Below the pieces are notes generated by a model that worked only from the letters and a program-made list of their open reading frames with translations, was not told where the DNA came from and ran no database searches. Below, one piece after another: positions 33,133 through 45,674 of a DNA stretch of 64,000 bases (positions within the stretch are counted from its first letter, which is position 1; the number at the start of each line of letters is the position of its first letter). The position numbers and the translations under genes are program-made. The DNA lies in assembly GCA_026120185.1 (NCBI GenBank), contig JANUWF010001176.1, positions 5,713,501 to 5,777,500 of the forward strand. Reading direction: 5' to 3'. Source of the DNA: Voacanga thouarsii. Its lineage: Eukaryota; Streptophyta; Magnoliopsida; Gentianales; Apocynaceae.

Positions 33133-35666
33133 CCTACCTAATCTTATTTTTTTTCCAGCTAAAACCCTACCCTAGCCATCCTCTTCCCTTTACACGAAAT
33201 TCCTCCCCTTCATTAGCCAAAGTTGAATTATTTTGCTTACAGAGAAATTTCTGCACAAAATAGCAACTTTGAAGTATTATTTTAGGAGCAATCCTTTGGT
33301 GTTCTTGGTGGTAGCGGAAGCTAGAAGGCACCAACCCTTTCTTCTAAGGTTGTTTGAGTTAAACGTAGCAAAAGGTAATGACAAATTAATTCTTTTCTTT
33401 GATTTTTCTTGACTACCGTCATTTAAGAGGGAAAATTACGGTTTTGGGTTTCAATAAAATTATCTTATGTGTTCTTTGTATGAAAACTGATTAATATCAT
33501 CAAATTATGATTAAGTATTAAAAAGAAACCAACTTTCAAAAGAATTAATGGAAAGAAAACACTTTTGTGCATTATTGCAGAAATCTAAAAAATTGGTGAT
33601 ACTATACTTGTAGTAGAATTAAATACAAAATAAAATAGCCAAGTAATTTATTATTGCAAAGGCTTTTGATGTTGTTACCATACATGTTTAGGGTATAATT
33701 TTCACTAGTTATCATGCAAGGAAACCTTTTGATTAATCTTAGTAATTTTTGAAAACATGAGAAAACAGAGAGCCCTATTTTTACCGATCAGATGGCTTGA
33801 AGAGGGCATTCTGTGCAGAAAACGGCCGAATTTGGGGAATGTCAAAATAGAGAAAATTTATCCCCAGGTGTTACAAAGTTACCTGTAAACATTTGGAATT
33901 TTCTGATAATAGGATCAAGAGTTACGAATTTTTCTTTACACCTGAGCGAGTCTAGATAGAAGCTACAGTAACATAAATAAAAATTCTGAACGAAAACAAA
34001 GCCTAATTTGCATGCAAAACCACCTGAATCCTATTCTATATATATTAAGGTGTATTCCTGTAAAAATTGAGGTTGACCCGAGGTGTATTCATAGGTAATA
34101 TATTCTTAGGAAAACCGAGACACCTTGCTGGAAATTCAGATTAACCTACAAAAACTTAAGGAAACTTTCTATTATTAATTCATATGTGTTCATTATTTGT
34201 AATAGCAATATTTCTATTAGCTAAGTAAATAATTAAATAATATGTATTTATTTAAGTCCTTTAGACACTTAATATTTTAATACATTAATTTATTTATTTA
34301 CTTTCATGAGCATCTTTTATTTTAATTAACTAGTCGATTCTTTATGCAATATTTTATGGGCAATAGTTACATGGAAATGAAGTAGAACTTTGTACAAGGA
34401 TTTAAATTGGTGATTACTTGTTGTTTACATATAGGGAATTAATTACTAAGAAGTGTGATTTCCTAAATGCTAAGAGTAGATAGTGACCAGATTTTCTTGT
34501 GATTTTTCGGCATGGAAGGTGATCAAGAACAAGGATTCATCCATTTGGAATAAGAATTTAAATTGCTCTACTCTGGTAAGTTCTTGCATTCAAACCGTTT
34601 GCAAAACGTAGCAATTGTAAGTTGTCAAATATTTTATGGTATCAATGGAAACATGGTTTAATGTGGTAAAAGTTCAGCATGACTAGTTTTCTCACTCTTT
34701 TCCAACTCACGCACTATTTTCTTAAACAAAAATTATTTCAAACACCTCACTTGACTTTTGAACCAAATGATTTAATAAAGGTTTACTAAGTCATGGCTGA
34801 TACTTTCTTATTCGTTACTACTTGATACTAATGTGTTTTCTTGCAACAAATCATTGAGTACTCTATAAGTGTAAGCCACTAATACTAGCCTAAGAGAAGG
34901 CGAGCAAGTTTTCTGATAGGCGGCCACCTCCAAGAGATGAACTCATTCTTGATTAGGTGTCAGTGATAGGGAATTAGGCCAGTATGAGCTAGCAAACTAG
35001 TTCCAAGGGGAGATTGTATTTTTATTCCGGCATGGACAACCAAAGTTAGAGGAGTATGGGAGAAGGAGGAGAATCCCTACTCGGTGGGCTAATCACACCG
35101 TTACTGTGGTACAGATGTATTCCAGTACAGTTAGAGGGGTCATGATGCAGGTTTCATGGCTCGGGATTTGAAGTATGGCTTCATAGTCCATGAGTGGTTG
35201 ATTTCCTTGAAGTAAAATTATTTATGGAGATTAGAAAATAAAAATGCCACTCTTGTGTCCAAAAACTGTTGTTTATATGGCTGCAATTGTTTTTTTGGTA
35301 TTTCTAAAAGTGCATATCACAAAATGGTTTCAAACGAACTCACTCACACACACAGAACTTACTAAGAAATTTATTTCTCACACTATTTGTGCATGTTTTC
35401 AGGTTATGAGCACTTGTGAGCGGTTTGGGCTAGAGATCGAGAATATGGGACCCTCTACAATTGTTTGTTTTATTTGGAATCATTGACTGTGTTATCCTTT
35501 GTTTTGAGATTATGGATAAGTTTTTGTTTGGGTTGTAAAATGTTTTAGTTTTATTTGAGGTATTTCTTTGGTTAAGTCTTTTATTACCTCGCTATAAAGA
35601 CTCCTTTTCCGATGGACGAGGTGGCGTCCCTGCCCTTTTTAGGTACGTAGGTAGTGGGATGTTGTA

Positions 35667-35737
35667 GTCTCAGTGTGAATCTTACCTTATGGGTAAAATA
35701 ATCAAAAGGTCCTTTATAGAAAGACAGAGAGAGCTAA
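35667..35737 (+). pseudogene. Copia 2 integrase, left fragment
   Basis: Translates to CESYLMGKIIKRSF followed by a charged run, the pre-core segment of Copia integrase (CESCLxGKMTKxPF pattern). It continues after the CACTA element at 39093. Everything of Copia 2 upstream of this has been replaced by the chromovirus insertion and later deletion. Confidence 0.65.
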
Positions 35738-36344
35738 CACTACATGAAATTTGTTTTTTAGCGACAAAAATGTATTTCCTCCCTAAAGGGTCGCTGGAGA
35801 CCTTTAGCATGGAAAAAATTTTCCTCGCCCTTTTGTCTCTAAAGCCCCGTCACCAAAGGGAGTTTTGTTGCCAAAAAGGGCCCTTTAGTGAGGAAATTTG
35901 TTTTCTCGCTAAAGCCATAGCTTTTAGCGAGGAATTATTTTTCACTAAAGATAATCACTTTTGTCACTAGAAATCTTCATTTTGTCGCTAATGATGATTT
36001 TTCACAACAAAAAAGTTTAGTGGCAACAATTTCGTCAAAAAAATACAATATAATTTGACAAATTAAATTCACGGTAGAAAATAATATTACCTTTCATGAC
36101 AAAACAATTCCTCGCTAATTCAAAAAATTTCGTAGCTAAAAAGGGTTAATGGTGAGAAAATTTCCTCGCCAATACAAAATATTTTGTTGGTAAAAAGGAT
36201 CAATGGCAACCAAAGAATTTCCTCGCCAAAACTTTCAAAAATAATAAATTTTTGAAATGGTCCATGTGAACCCCGCAGCACCTTTATGATATAGTCCATG
36301 TGAACCTGCCACAGTTGATTGTCAAGTCAAATTAAATCTCACAA

Positions 36345-36425
36345 TTAAGCACTGTAGAGATTCGATCGCACGACCTCACACAAGAGGCCTTTTGCCTCAA
36401 TCATCAAGCCAAGGCATTAGATTGG
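36345..36425 (-). repeat. Degenerate tRNA-like segment in CACTA 1
   Basis: The minus strand contains CTTGGCTTGATGATTG, a weak A-box-like element, and about 45 bases later GCGATCGAATCTC, resembling the T-loop/B box. It lies at the same relative place, before the AT-rich core, as the clearer one in CACTA 2 (52865-52919). Confidence 0.35.
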
Positions 36426-36653
36426 CCGAATCCCTTTTTTTATTTATTTAAACTATTCCTAAATTTTGTTTTTTTAATTTTCAAAACATTACTAATATAA
36501 AATTATAAATATTATATTATATTTTCTATTACACAACATTATTCATTGTAATAAATTATTTTGTACATTTATAAAATTTTAAAAATTTATATACTGTTAA
36601 TTATATCATTATTTTTATTAAATAATTAAATATATACAGATTGATTAGAACAA

Positions 36654-37435
36654 AAACTTATATGTATATATATTTCTAATACACAACACACACACACACA
36701 CACATATATATATACATATACACACATATATATAATATATATACATATAAATATAAATATATATGTATACATATATATTAATATATAACATATATGTATA
36801 CATATATATGTATATATATAACATATTAATATCTATATTAATATATATATACACATATATATTAATTTATTTTTAATATATTAATAAATACATATGCATA
36901 TATATACATACACACACACATACACAAATATATATATATATATATATTAATATACTTTCATAATATATTAATAAGTATATATAGATATATATATATATAT
37001 ATATATATATACATGCACATATATACACAATTAAAATACTATTTTAATATATATATACATCTATTAATATATTTATAGACCAAATACATGCTAAAAATAT
37101 ATATTTTAATATATATATATACATTAATATACTCTATATATTATTTAATACACAAAATTAATATATAAACACATATATACATATATTAATATACTTTTTA
37201 ATATATTAATAAATATATTCACATATTAATATACATTTGTATATTATATACACATATACATTAATATACTATTTTAATATATATATAAATATACATATAA
37301 ATATTAATACAACATATTAATATATATATATATATATACACATATATAGATACATATATATTAATATACTTTTTCCATATATTAATAAATATATATACAT
37401 ATATATACATACATATATACACAATTAATATACTA

Positions 37436-37471
<36 letters not shown>

Positions 37472-37599
37472 TATTTTTAGACCAAATACATACCAAAAAT
37501 GTATATATAGATATACAAATATATATTCATCATACTTTTTAATATATTAAAAAATATATACAAACATATATATATATATTAATACAGCATATCAATATG

Positions 37600-37632
<33 letters not shown>
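36654..37632. repeat. TA/CA-rich microsatellite core of CACTA 1
   Basis: Nearly 1 kb of irregular (TA)n, (CA)n and ATATTAATAT-like units. All open frames across it are low-complexity Tyr/Ile/His strings. Confidence 0.9.
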
Positions 37633-37635
<3 letters not shown>

Positions 37636-37645
37636 AAATAAATAT

Positions 37646-38402
37646 AGGCGTATCAAGTTAACGATTCAACCGTTAGATTTGTTAAAATTGTTAAGAAAAG
37701 TGCTATGACAAATGTTGAAGGTAATTGGATATATATTTTGGTACATCATCTAGTATAATATCTAAAACAAATGTCCAATACTTAATGCATTTACAAAGAT
37801 AGGCATATAAACTAATAATCCAACCATTAGATTTGTTAAAATTGTTAAGAAAAGTGTTATGATAAAATTTGAAGGTAATCGGATATATTTTGACACATTA
37901 CCTAGCATAATATCTAGAAAAAATCCAAAACCTAACACTTTTGCAAACGCGTATCAAATTAATGATCCAACCGTTACATTTGTTAAAATTACTAATAAAA
38001 AGTGTTATGACAAATTTGAAAGTAATTGGATATATTTTTGTGCATAAGCTAGCATAATATCTAAATATATATAAAAAAAACTTAATGCATTTACAGTGAT
38101 AGGCATATCAAATTAATGATCCAAGCGTCATATTTGTTAAGATTGCTAAGAAAAGTGTTATGACAAAATTTCAAGGTAATTAGATTTTGGGGAATTATCT
38201 AGCATAATATCTAGAAAAATATCCAAAACCTAACGCATTTACAAAGATAAGCGTATCAAATTAATGATCTAACCGTTAGATTTATTTAATTTGCTAAAAA
38301 AATTTATTATGACCAAATTTGAATGTAATTGGACATGTTTTGCTACATAATCTAGCTTAATTTCTATAAATCAACCCAATATATAATGCATTTATAAATA
38401 TG
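37646..38402 (+). repeat. Five tandem copies of a ~150-base repeat in CACTA 1
   Basis: Copies begin at about 37646, 37801, 37947, 38100 and 38249. Each contains TTAATGATCCAACCGTTAG (or close variants), then TTGTTAAAATTG and CTAGCATAATATCTA. The spacing is 146-155 bases. Confidence 0.9.
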
Positions 38403-38705
38403 TAAAAATTTAGGGACTGATTTGTAAAATTTTTGGGATTGTTTTAAAAATTCTAAAATTTAATGACCAATTAATAAATCTTTGGTTATCATTTAATAAT
38501 TTTACAAAATTTAAAGAGAAATTTTAAATTTTAGGGTATTTAAAAATTTAGAGACCAATTTATAAAATTTTTTGGGTCATATTATAAATATTTTAAACTT
38601 TAGGAATCAATCTACAAATTTTTTAGGTCATTTTGTAATTATGCAAAATTTAAAGACCAATTTACAAAATTTTTGGGACCATGTTGTAAATATTTAAAAA
38701 TTTAA
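38403..38705 (+). repeat. Tandem ~55-60-base repeats in CACTA 1
   Basis: About five to six diverged copies of a unit containing AAAGACCAATTTACAAAATT followed by TTTTGGGNCAT, directly after the 150-base array. Confidence 0.75.
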
Positions 38706-39099
38706 AGACATGTATTAGCTAGAAAATATGAATTGTGTCTCTAAATGTATAGTTAATAGTAATAAAAGTTAATATTTTTAGTTAGAAAATAAATTTTCAT
38801 CGTTGATAATGTATTATTAGAGAGGAAAATTTAGTTAGGAAATAAATTTTCGTCACTGATGATATATCATAGCGAGGAAATTTAAATTTTCCTCGCTAAT
38901 ACACTTATTTCCTAGCTAAAGCCATCACTTTTAGCCAGAAAATAAAAAATTTGTCGCCAAAGGTCTTAATCAATAGCGATAAAAAAATTTTATCACTAAA
39001 GAAAAATTTTCCTTGCTAAAGGATATTTTTAGTGACAAAACTTTAGTTAGGAAAAAAATTTTGTCGCAATATATCATTTTCTTGTAGTGTAAGGGAATA

Positions 39100-39905
39100 C
39101 TTGACTTAGTTCATATTGATTTTTGTAGTCCTATGTCTACACCAGTTAGAGGATGACATGAATTGGTTATATTTACTTAATAAGGCGGGAGTTTGACTCT
39201 TTTGATAAACTCAAGAAGTTTAAGGTAAAGTTGAGCATCCAACAGGTAAGCTAATCAAGAAGTCAAGATTGAATCGTGGTGGAATGTACTCTCTTGGTAG
39301 ATTCAATGATTATTTGGTACATCAAGGTATATTATTTCAGTTATTTGTACTTGAGACTCCCCAACAAAACAAAGTAGCTGATAGAAGAAATGGAATTTTG
39401 ATGAAGATGGTCAAAAGTATGATAAGTCATGAAACTTTTCCTATTTCTTTCTGGAGATATACTTTGGAAACAACAGCTTATATTCTGAACTTAGTGCCTT
39501 TCAAGTCATTACCTAAAACACCTTATGAGATATGGAATAGACGTATGCCCAGTCTAAACCATCTCAATATATGGGATTATCCAACTTATGTATTGACTAA
39601 GAAAAGTAAACTATAGTCAATATTAGAATTATGTTACTTCGTAGAATATTCAAAAAGAACAAGAAATAGATACTTTTATTATCCCTAAGTGCATAAAGGA
39701 CTTGTAAGTACTTATGATAGATACTTGGAAGATGAACAGATTGTATCTACTAAGGTTTCGAGTAGAGTGGAACTAGAAGAGAAGTTGTCTAGTACTTCAA
39801 CTTCTAATATCCCAATTGAAGAACCTAAAGAGACACAACTAAATGTTCTTATACAAACCGAGCCACGTCATAGTATAAGGGTATCCAGAGTTCCAAAAAC
39901 ATAGA
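39100..39905 (+). pseudogene. Copia 2 integrase core and C-terminus
   Basis: Motifs: VHIDFCSPMSTPVRGG-like segment near 39107 (diverged), then RGGMYSLGRFNDYL (near 39276), TPQQNKVADRRNGILMKMVKSM (the catalytic Glu of the usual VAERRN is changed to Asp), SFWRYTLETTAYILNLVP, and MPSLNHLNIW. The second frame (39689-39904) is the linker to RT, with LEDEQIVSTKVSSRVELEE. A stop at 39616 separates the frames. Confidence 0.85.
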
Positions 39906-40980
39906 TTGAAGAGACTTTTGATATAGTCTCTGACCATCAAAAACTAAATCCCACTAGATACGAGAAAGCAGTGGTTGATGCTGATATAGAGAAATGGCAA
40001 ACAACAATAAATGTTGAGATTAAGTCTAGGTATCTTAATTAGGTCTGGGATCTTATCACTACATTGCACCTAAAAGATTAAACTCATAGGGAGTAAGTGA
40101 GTATAACAGAGAAAAAGAGAGCAAGTGGAAAAGTGGAAACTTATAAAGCATGGTTGGTAGCAAAATATTATATTCAGAAAGAAGCGATTGATTATAAAGA
40201 AACTTTCTTGCCAGTAGTTATGCTTAAATCCATTTGCATACTCTTAGTTATTACATGTTACTATGACTACTAGATATAACAAATAGATATTAAGACAGCC
40301 TGTCTTAATAGCTATCTTAGTGAAGACATCTATATAACCTAGCCTGAAGACTTTATTGCTAGAGTCCAAGAGCATAAAGTTTGTAAGCTTAAGAAGTCCA
40401 TTTATAGACTTAAGTAAGCATCACGAGAATAGAATATACATTTTGATGAGACTGTAAAGTCTTATAGTTTTATATAAAAGGTGGATGAGCTATGTGTATA
40501 TAAGAAAGTGGATGGGAATAATGTATCCTTTTTTGTACTTTATGTAGATGACATTCTCCTTATTAGAAATGATATAGGGAACATTGTCATCTATAATGAT
40601 TTGGTTATAAAGTCAATTTACTGTGAAAGATATGAGAAAAACTAGCTACATTCTTGGGATAAAACTTTTAGAGATAGGAATTAAAAAGTGTTAAGCCTAT
40701 CCCAATCTAATTTTATTGACAAGACATTGGCTAAATTTAGTATAGATCAATGCAAAGGGGCAACTATACCCTTTACAGATTGATTTTATCTTCCAAGCTA
40801 TATCCTCAGACACAGGAAGAAAACGATGGACTGAGTAGGATTCTATATGTTTCAGTTGTAGGAAGTCTCATATACACTATACTTTATATTAGGCCAGATA
40901 TCTATTTTACCGTGTGCATAGTTAGTAGATATCAGTCAAATTAGGGGAAATACATTTGTAAGTTGTAAAGTATATACTTA
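39906..40980 (+). pseudogene. Copia 2 reverse transcriptase
   Basis: Visible in order: YEKAVVDADIEKWQ (start of the RT region), YKAWLVAKYYIQKEAIDYKE, IDIKTACLNSYLSEDIYI, KVCKLKKSIYRLK, the catalytic box YVDD at 40541-40552 with ILLIRND, SLSQSNFIDKTLAKF, and VVGSLIYTILYIRPDIYF (near 40855). The catalytic aspartates are intact, but about ten stops disrupt the frame. Confidence 0.87.
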
Positions 40981-41450
40981 AGTGCCTGAAAAGGACGAGG
41001 GATTATACGCTACTTTATAGAGCTAATGATTTAGTTCTTACTGATTATACTGACTCGGACTTCTAGGCAGATAAAGATGAGAAAAAATTCACTAATGGAT
41101 ATATCTTCACTTTGTCCAGAGGAGTTATTTCATAGAGAAGTATCAAGCAATATTGTATTGCTGAGTCTACCATAGAAATGAAGTATATGGCAGCTTCAAA
41201 AGCTTCTAAGAAAACAGTTTGGCTTTGGAAGTTCCTAACAAAACTTAGAGTTGTGCCACAAATAGATAAACCTATCATCATTTATTGTGACAATTCTAGA
41301 GGTGTGTCACAATGTAAAGAACCAAGAAATTATAGGAAGGGTAAACACATTAAGAGAAAGTATCACCTAATCCGAGAGTTACATCTAGAATGGGAGATAA
41401 TAGTTGATCTACTTTCCTCTACAAACAATCTGACGAATCCCTAGAACAAG
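40981..41450 (+). pseudogene. Copia 2 RNase H
   Basis: Shows DYTDSDF near 41042 (catalytic Asp), DEKKFTNGYIFTLSRGVIS, STIEMKYMAASKASKKTVWL (the Glu of the usual STTEAE is retained as E of TIEMK) and IIIYCDNSRGVSQCKEPRN (CDN with catalytic Asp). It ends with KHIKRKYHLIREL. The open frame 41178-41444 carries the last half. Confidence 0.87.
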
Positions 41451-41542
41451 CCCTGGATGGAGAAGGTGTTTCAGAGACACATGGACGTCATAGGAGTATA
41501 TATATATGGACTTTTATAGTCTCTTTAGTGCAAGTAGGAGAT

Positions 41543-43176
41543 TATTATGGTGTTTGCCCAAAATAGACTATGTATTTCTATATTACAATTTGCAATAAAA
41601 TATATCATTCACTAATAATTGTTTGTTCACATATCTTTTTACATCAAGATCCAAGTATGACAAATAAAGGACCTATGTGTTAGGTCATTTTTTACAATAA
41701 TGTATAGGTCATGGACATTTGATATACAAGAAAAATATTATTTTTTATCTTTTGATGAAACTAGGTATTTCATCAAGGTAAGATCATTGGGCTTTGATTT
41801 CCAAGTGAGGAATGGTTTATCTTTAATCAGTGAATAGTTCTCTCACGCCATTAGCAAAAGCGTATTTGAAATACGTAGAATAAGACTTGCAGTAGTGGTT
41901 TCTAATAAAGTACTATATTTAAAGAAACCAGACTATTACAGCTATAGTATAGATGAATACTTGAAGACTTGAATATAAGTTAGTGGTTTGGTGAAATTAG
42001 ACTTATGAACTTTGATGTATGATGGGTGAGGTCTTTATATTAGATCAATAACTATCACATTGAGTGTATGACTCTAATTAATTAAGGTGGACTTATACAA
42101 TAGAGTTCTTATGTTTCACTTAGTGAAGATAAATCACCTTCATGTGATTGTCTATGATAATCTAAACAATCTAGGGCTAAAAACGTGACTTTATACTGCA
42201 TGCTTTTGGATAGCTCCCAAAGATAAGTAGGTACATACTAGAAGTAATCAATTATCAGACTAAATGTCTAAGGATGATAGATGTCATTAAGAAAGGTGTT
42301 AGTACATTTTTCCTATCTCAATAATAGGTATTATGTAAAGGGGTATTTTTATCATTACATTTGTATGCCGAAGACATTGCATTTGTAATATTTTTATTGA
42401 GGTCAATATTTATATATGGTGATAAATTGAATATTTAAAATGATAAAATATAAACAGTTGTTAGTAGGGGTGTTTTAGTTATTTTACTAGCCAAGAATAA
42501 TACATCGTTTAGTCTATAGAGTAACTCAAGTTATCTTGGTAATTAATTTACTATGTGAGCTTACTAGATAAGGTAAATTTGAAAAAAAAAATTCTAAACG
42601 TCCAATAATTATTTATTTAGACTAGATTAATATATTGTGTAAATTTAATTAATTTATATTATTAATTAATTGTCTTGAGTAATTTTATATTGGGCCTAAG
42701 AGGAATAATTAATTAATAAAGGTGCTAAATATCAGTCTTGGACTAATTGAGAAGTTGGGCAAAATCCTAGCGCACAAGGGTTTGAGAAGAGGCTACTAAC
42801 TTCTTGGAACCTAGGGTAGCTGCCTAATAAATAGAAACAAGAAGCACATGATTTAGTAGTTGCTCTGCATGCTACTATTCATGTAAATAAAAACAAAACA
42901 ACTTAACCATGCAAGTGCCACCCCTTTCTTTCATAGCTCTTCCACTGTTCTTCCAATTCTTCATCTTAGATTCTATTTTCACCGATGGAATAGCTTATAT
43001 TAGGTTTGAGAATACTCTGGAAGACTAAAAGGTGATTTTTTTAGTGCGTGTTTGATGTGAAGAAGCATATGTTTGGATGGTATTCTCGTAGAACAAGTAT
43101 TTGTCACAAACTAAGAGGTTTCGTCAAATCCAATCTCACCACCGGTAGTTCACCCTACGTGTCGTAAAAGTAAACA
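41543..43176 (+). repeat. Copia 2 3' LTR
   Basis: Starts TATTATGGTGTTTGCCC after a purine-rich tract and runs through noncoding AT-rich sequence. The end is placed at GTAAACA (43176) because Copia 3 RT begins shortly afterwards; this border is uncertain. Confidence 0.55.
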
Positions 43177-43194
43177 TTCCTATATTATAAATGA

Positions 43195-44207
43195 GAAATA
43201 CATTTTTGAAAACTTGGTTTCCGTTGCATTTCATATTTCCTATGATCCTTTCACAACCTATTGGTTTTGTGAAAATTAGGAGTGAAAATAAAGTTTATAA
43301 ATTTAAAAAGGCTTTGTGCAGACCGAAGCAAGCTCCATATACTTTGTATACCGGTATTGAAGCTTATTTTATTCAAAAAATGTTCATATAAGCTTACATT
43401 ATTTGTTAAAACAAGAGATAGAGGGAAAATGCTTATTATATGGCTATATATTGATGATATAATATTTACGAGAAATGATAGTGTCATGTTTGAAGAATTT
43501 AAGAAGTCTATGAGGGTTAATTTTAAAATATTAGATCTTAGCATGATGCATTATTTTCTAGGCATAGAAATAATGCAATCTACTAATGGAATTTTTGTCG
43601 CCCAAATATGTTTGAGATATTTAGATAGATTTCATATAAAGGATGTAACTCGCAAGCACTCTAACTGAGTTTCACTTAAAGCTGAACAAAGAAGGAAAGA
43701 AAATGGATAGCACTCTTTATAGGCAAACTGTTGGTAGCTAAATGTACTTAACTGCTACAAGCCCTAACGTAATGCATTGTGTAAGTCTGATTAGCATATA
43801 CATGGAGATTCCAATTGAGATGTATTTAGTGGCTGCCAAGAGAATCCTTTGTTACTTGCAACGTACTAAAAATTTTAGACTATTTTACAAACAAAGGTGA
43901 AAAATCAGATTTATTGGGATTCACAAATAGTGATTTTGTAGGAGACTAAGATGATAGAAAGAGTACATCTAGTTTTGTTTTGATTATGAGAACAGGGGTT
44001 GTTTCATGGTTATCTAAAAAAAATTAGTTGTTACTCTGTCAAATATAGAAGCTAAATTCGTAGCAGTAATAGTTTGTGCTTGTCAAGTTGTTTAGCTATG
44101 GAAAATCCTTGAAGAATTGAATTTCATGCAAGTAGGAGCAACTACAATTTTTTGTGACTACACTCAGCCATTAAGTTGTCTAAAAATCCTATATTACATT
44201 ATCGTAG
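43195..44207 (+). mobile_element. Copia retrotransposon 3 fragment (RT to RNase H)
   Basis: A third Copia family in plus orientation with only the middle of pol. RT: QPIGFVKIRSENKVYKFKKA (near 43254), KLTLFVKTRDRGKMLIIW, the catalytic box YIDD at 43447-43458, and MMHYFLGIEIMQSTNGIFV. RNase H follows in broken frames (43890-44207) up to the CDNSxAIKLSKNP-like end. The fragment is cut at 44208 by an LTR start, and I do not find its continuation downstream. The open frame 43282-43668 is the best part. Confidence 0.85.
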
Positions 44208-44553
44208 TGTAATGCTCCAAATCTGAAACCCAAAATAGGACTTGAGTCCATATCCGAGATGCTGGTGACATTCCCAAAAAATGTCAAGCCTTTAATCCAA
44301 GAATACTGTGCAATAAATTTAATCAAAACTAATTGTATCAAAAGAAAATCTATACTTCAACATAATGTATGTTATTTGTTAAAATTTCCAAGAATAAAAT
44401 GAAACCATCAATACAATAAACGTCATTTCCAACCATAACTAAGGAATATAGAGTTTAACATTATCTAACCTAAACTAGTAAATAAATACTTGCCAAGCTA
44501 ACCAACCTTTAAGTACATTTAATACAATGCATCTCCATAGCTCACATCATGTT
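44208..44553 (-). mobile_element. Gypsy LTR fragment, minus strand, interrupted by solo LTR
   Basis: Begins TGTAATGCTCC where Copia 3 stops and has the look of the 3' end of a minus-oriented LTR of the TGTRAYRC type. The solo LTR at 44554-50395 is inserted in it, and its continuation should be at 50401 onward. I could not place its far end or target duplication. Confidence 0.5.
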
Positions 44554-45674
44554 TGTAATACCTTGTATTTTAACCTTTGGCTAGCTACTACTTTGATAAA
44601 ATGAGTGTTTGTATCAGTGGCCAGAACAAAAGATGATCATTGTAATGAGAAGAATATTTTGGTGCAATAAAAATATGTAGGGACTCGGACGTAATTTTGA
44701 ATTTATTCTACCTGTACCCTAAATTTTCTGGAGGCTACTATTTTTAAAAAAGTATGCTATTGGGCATACACTTAGAACAAAATTTGATCAGTGCGAAGAG
44801 ACAAGCATTTCGGTGCAAATTAGTCTATTCTGTGTTCTGGGGGCATTTTTGTAATTTTGACCGTGAATGGGATTTTGACCGTAAATTTTACAAAATTGAG
44901 AAATAATTGAAGATTTTGAATGTTACTATTGAATTCAGTGGAATTTATAGAATTTATTGGCAAAATAAAATATTTTTCTATTTCGGACCCGATTTTGGTT
45001 ATTTCTGAACAAAATTGAAAAGGCGTTCAAAAATTTGGACGTGTGGCTTCTTGTGATTGGTGGCCAAGAACATGTGTCAAATTTATGAGAGGATGAATAA
45101 AATATTCAGGCATGCAAAGCTTCTTAAATAAGTTTTGCAAAATAATTATTAAATATGCAAAAAATTGTGATCGCGACACGTGTAAAGTAGCCACCATGCA
45201 TTTAATTGAAAAAACTCTTATTGGTCATTATTTTGACCACTTAGGGAAGTGGAGACAAGGCTGAAAACCTTCCAAGAGCATAAAGGAGAAGAAAGGAAGA
45301 ACTAAGGGAGAAAAGAAAGGAAAATTCAAGAAAAATAGAAAAATAGAGAGAAAGAAAAAGTGTGTGTGTTTCTTGGTGTGTTCATAGTGTTCTTGGAGCA
45401 AGATCAAGCTAAGACATCCTACATACAAGGTAAAATTTTATACTTCAAGAATTAAAGTTATAGATTTCATTACAGCGGTGATCATTTTGGCATAAATTTT
45501 AACATGAAAACATGAAATTCATGGTTGAGATTTGGATTAAATGTGAACTATATAAACTTTTGTGTGTGAAAGTGTGTGTGTCGGTTGCAAGAAGGTTTTG
45601 TATACTGTGTTTTATGTGGTGGATAAAGGTATTTGATTAGTGATTTAAGAGGTTATACATGGTTGGTGAAAGAG

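Larger units (their letters stand above)
28471..35666 (+). mobile_element. Chromovirus (Tekay/Del-like) Gypsy element, 5'-truncated
   Basis: Plus-strand element with the end of gag, protease, RT, RNase H, integrase and a C-terminal chromodomain-like end, followed by a purine tract (32247-32259) and a 3' LTR (32260-35666). The 5' LTR and most of gag are missing, replaced by the end of the Athila LTR. The right flank continues as Copia 2 integrase, so this element had inserted into Copia 2. Confidence 0.85.
32260..35666 (+). repeat. 3' LTR of chromovirus (3.4 kb)
   Basis: From TGTGACATTCC to GGGATGTTGTA. It holds an (AT)n tract (32454-32496), a TATA box at 33126-33132 followed by a C/T-rich leader, and a 3' terminal block (GACGAGGTGGCGTCCCTGCC near 35618) shared with the other LTRs of this type at 6990, 50328 and, inverted, 63012. 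The small open frame at 35244-35486 is LTR sequence. Confidence 0.82.
35738..39089. mobile_element. Non-autonomous CACTA transposon
   Basis: 3352 bases bounded by CACTACATGAAATTTG on the left and the reverse complement of CACTACAAGAAAATGA on the right, with the 3-base target duplication TAA (35735-35737, 39090-39092). This is the terminal structure of the CACTA (En/Spm) superfamily. Both subterminal regions are rich in short inverted motifs such as TTTCCTCGCTAA, TTTAGCGA and TTTGTCGC. The interior is AT-rich microsatellite (36440-37640) and satellite-like arrays (37646-38705). There is no transposase, so it would need one in trans. It interrupts Copia 2 integrase. Confidence 0.92.
39093..41542 (+). 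mobile_element. Copia retrotransposon 2, integrase to RNase H
   Basis: Plus-strand continuation of the Copia interrupted by CACTA 1. The order is integrase core, RT, RNase H, then a purine tract AGTAGGAGATTA at 41532-41543 and a 3' LTR. It has frequent stops in all domains. It resembles Copia 1 in gene order and LTR start (TATTATGG against TATTAGGG), so the two are related families. Confidence 0.88.

Noticed and set aside
37646..38402. CRISPR-like array
   Set aside because: Direct repeats of about 150 bases without unique spacers, in a plant transposon; a satellite-type array.
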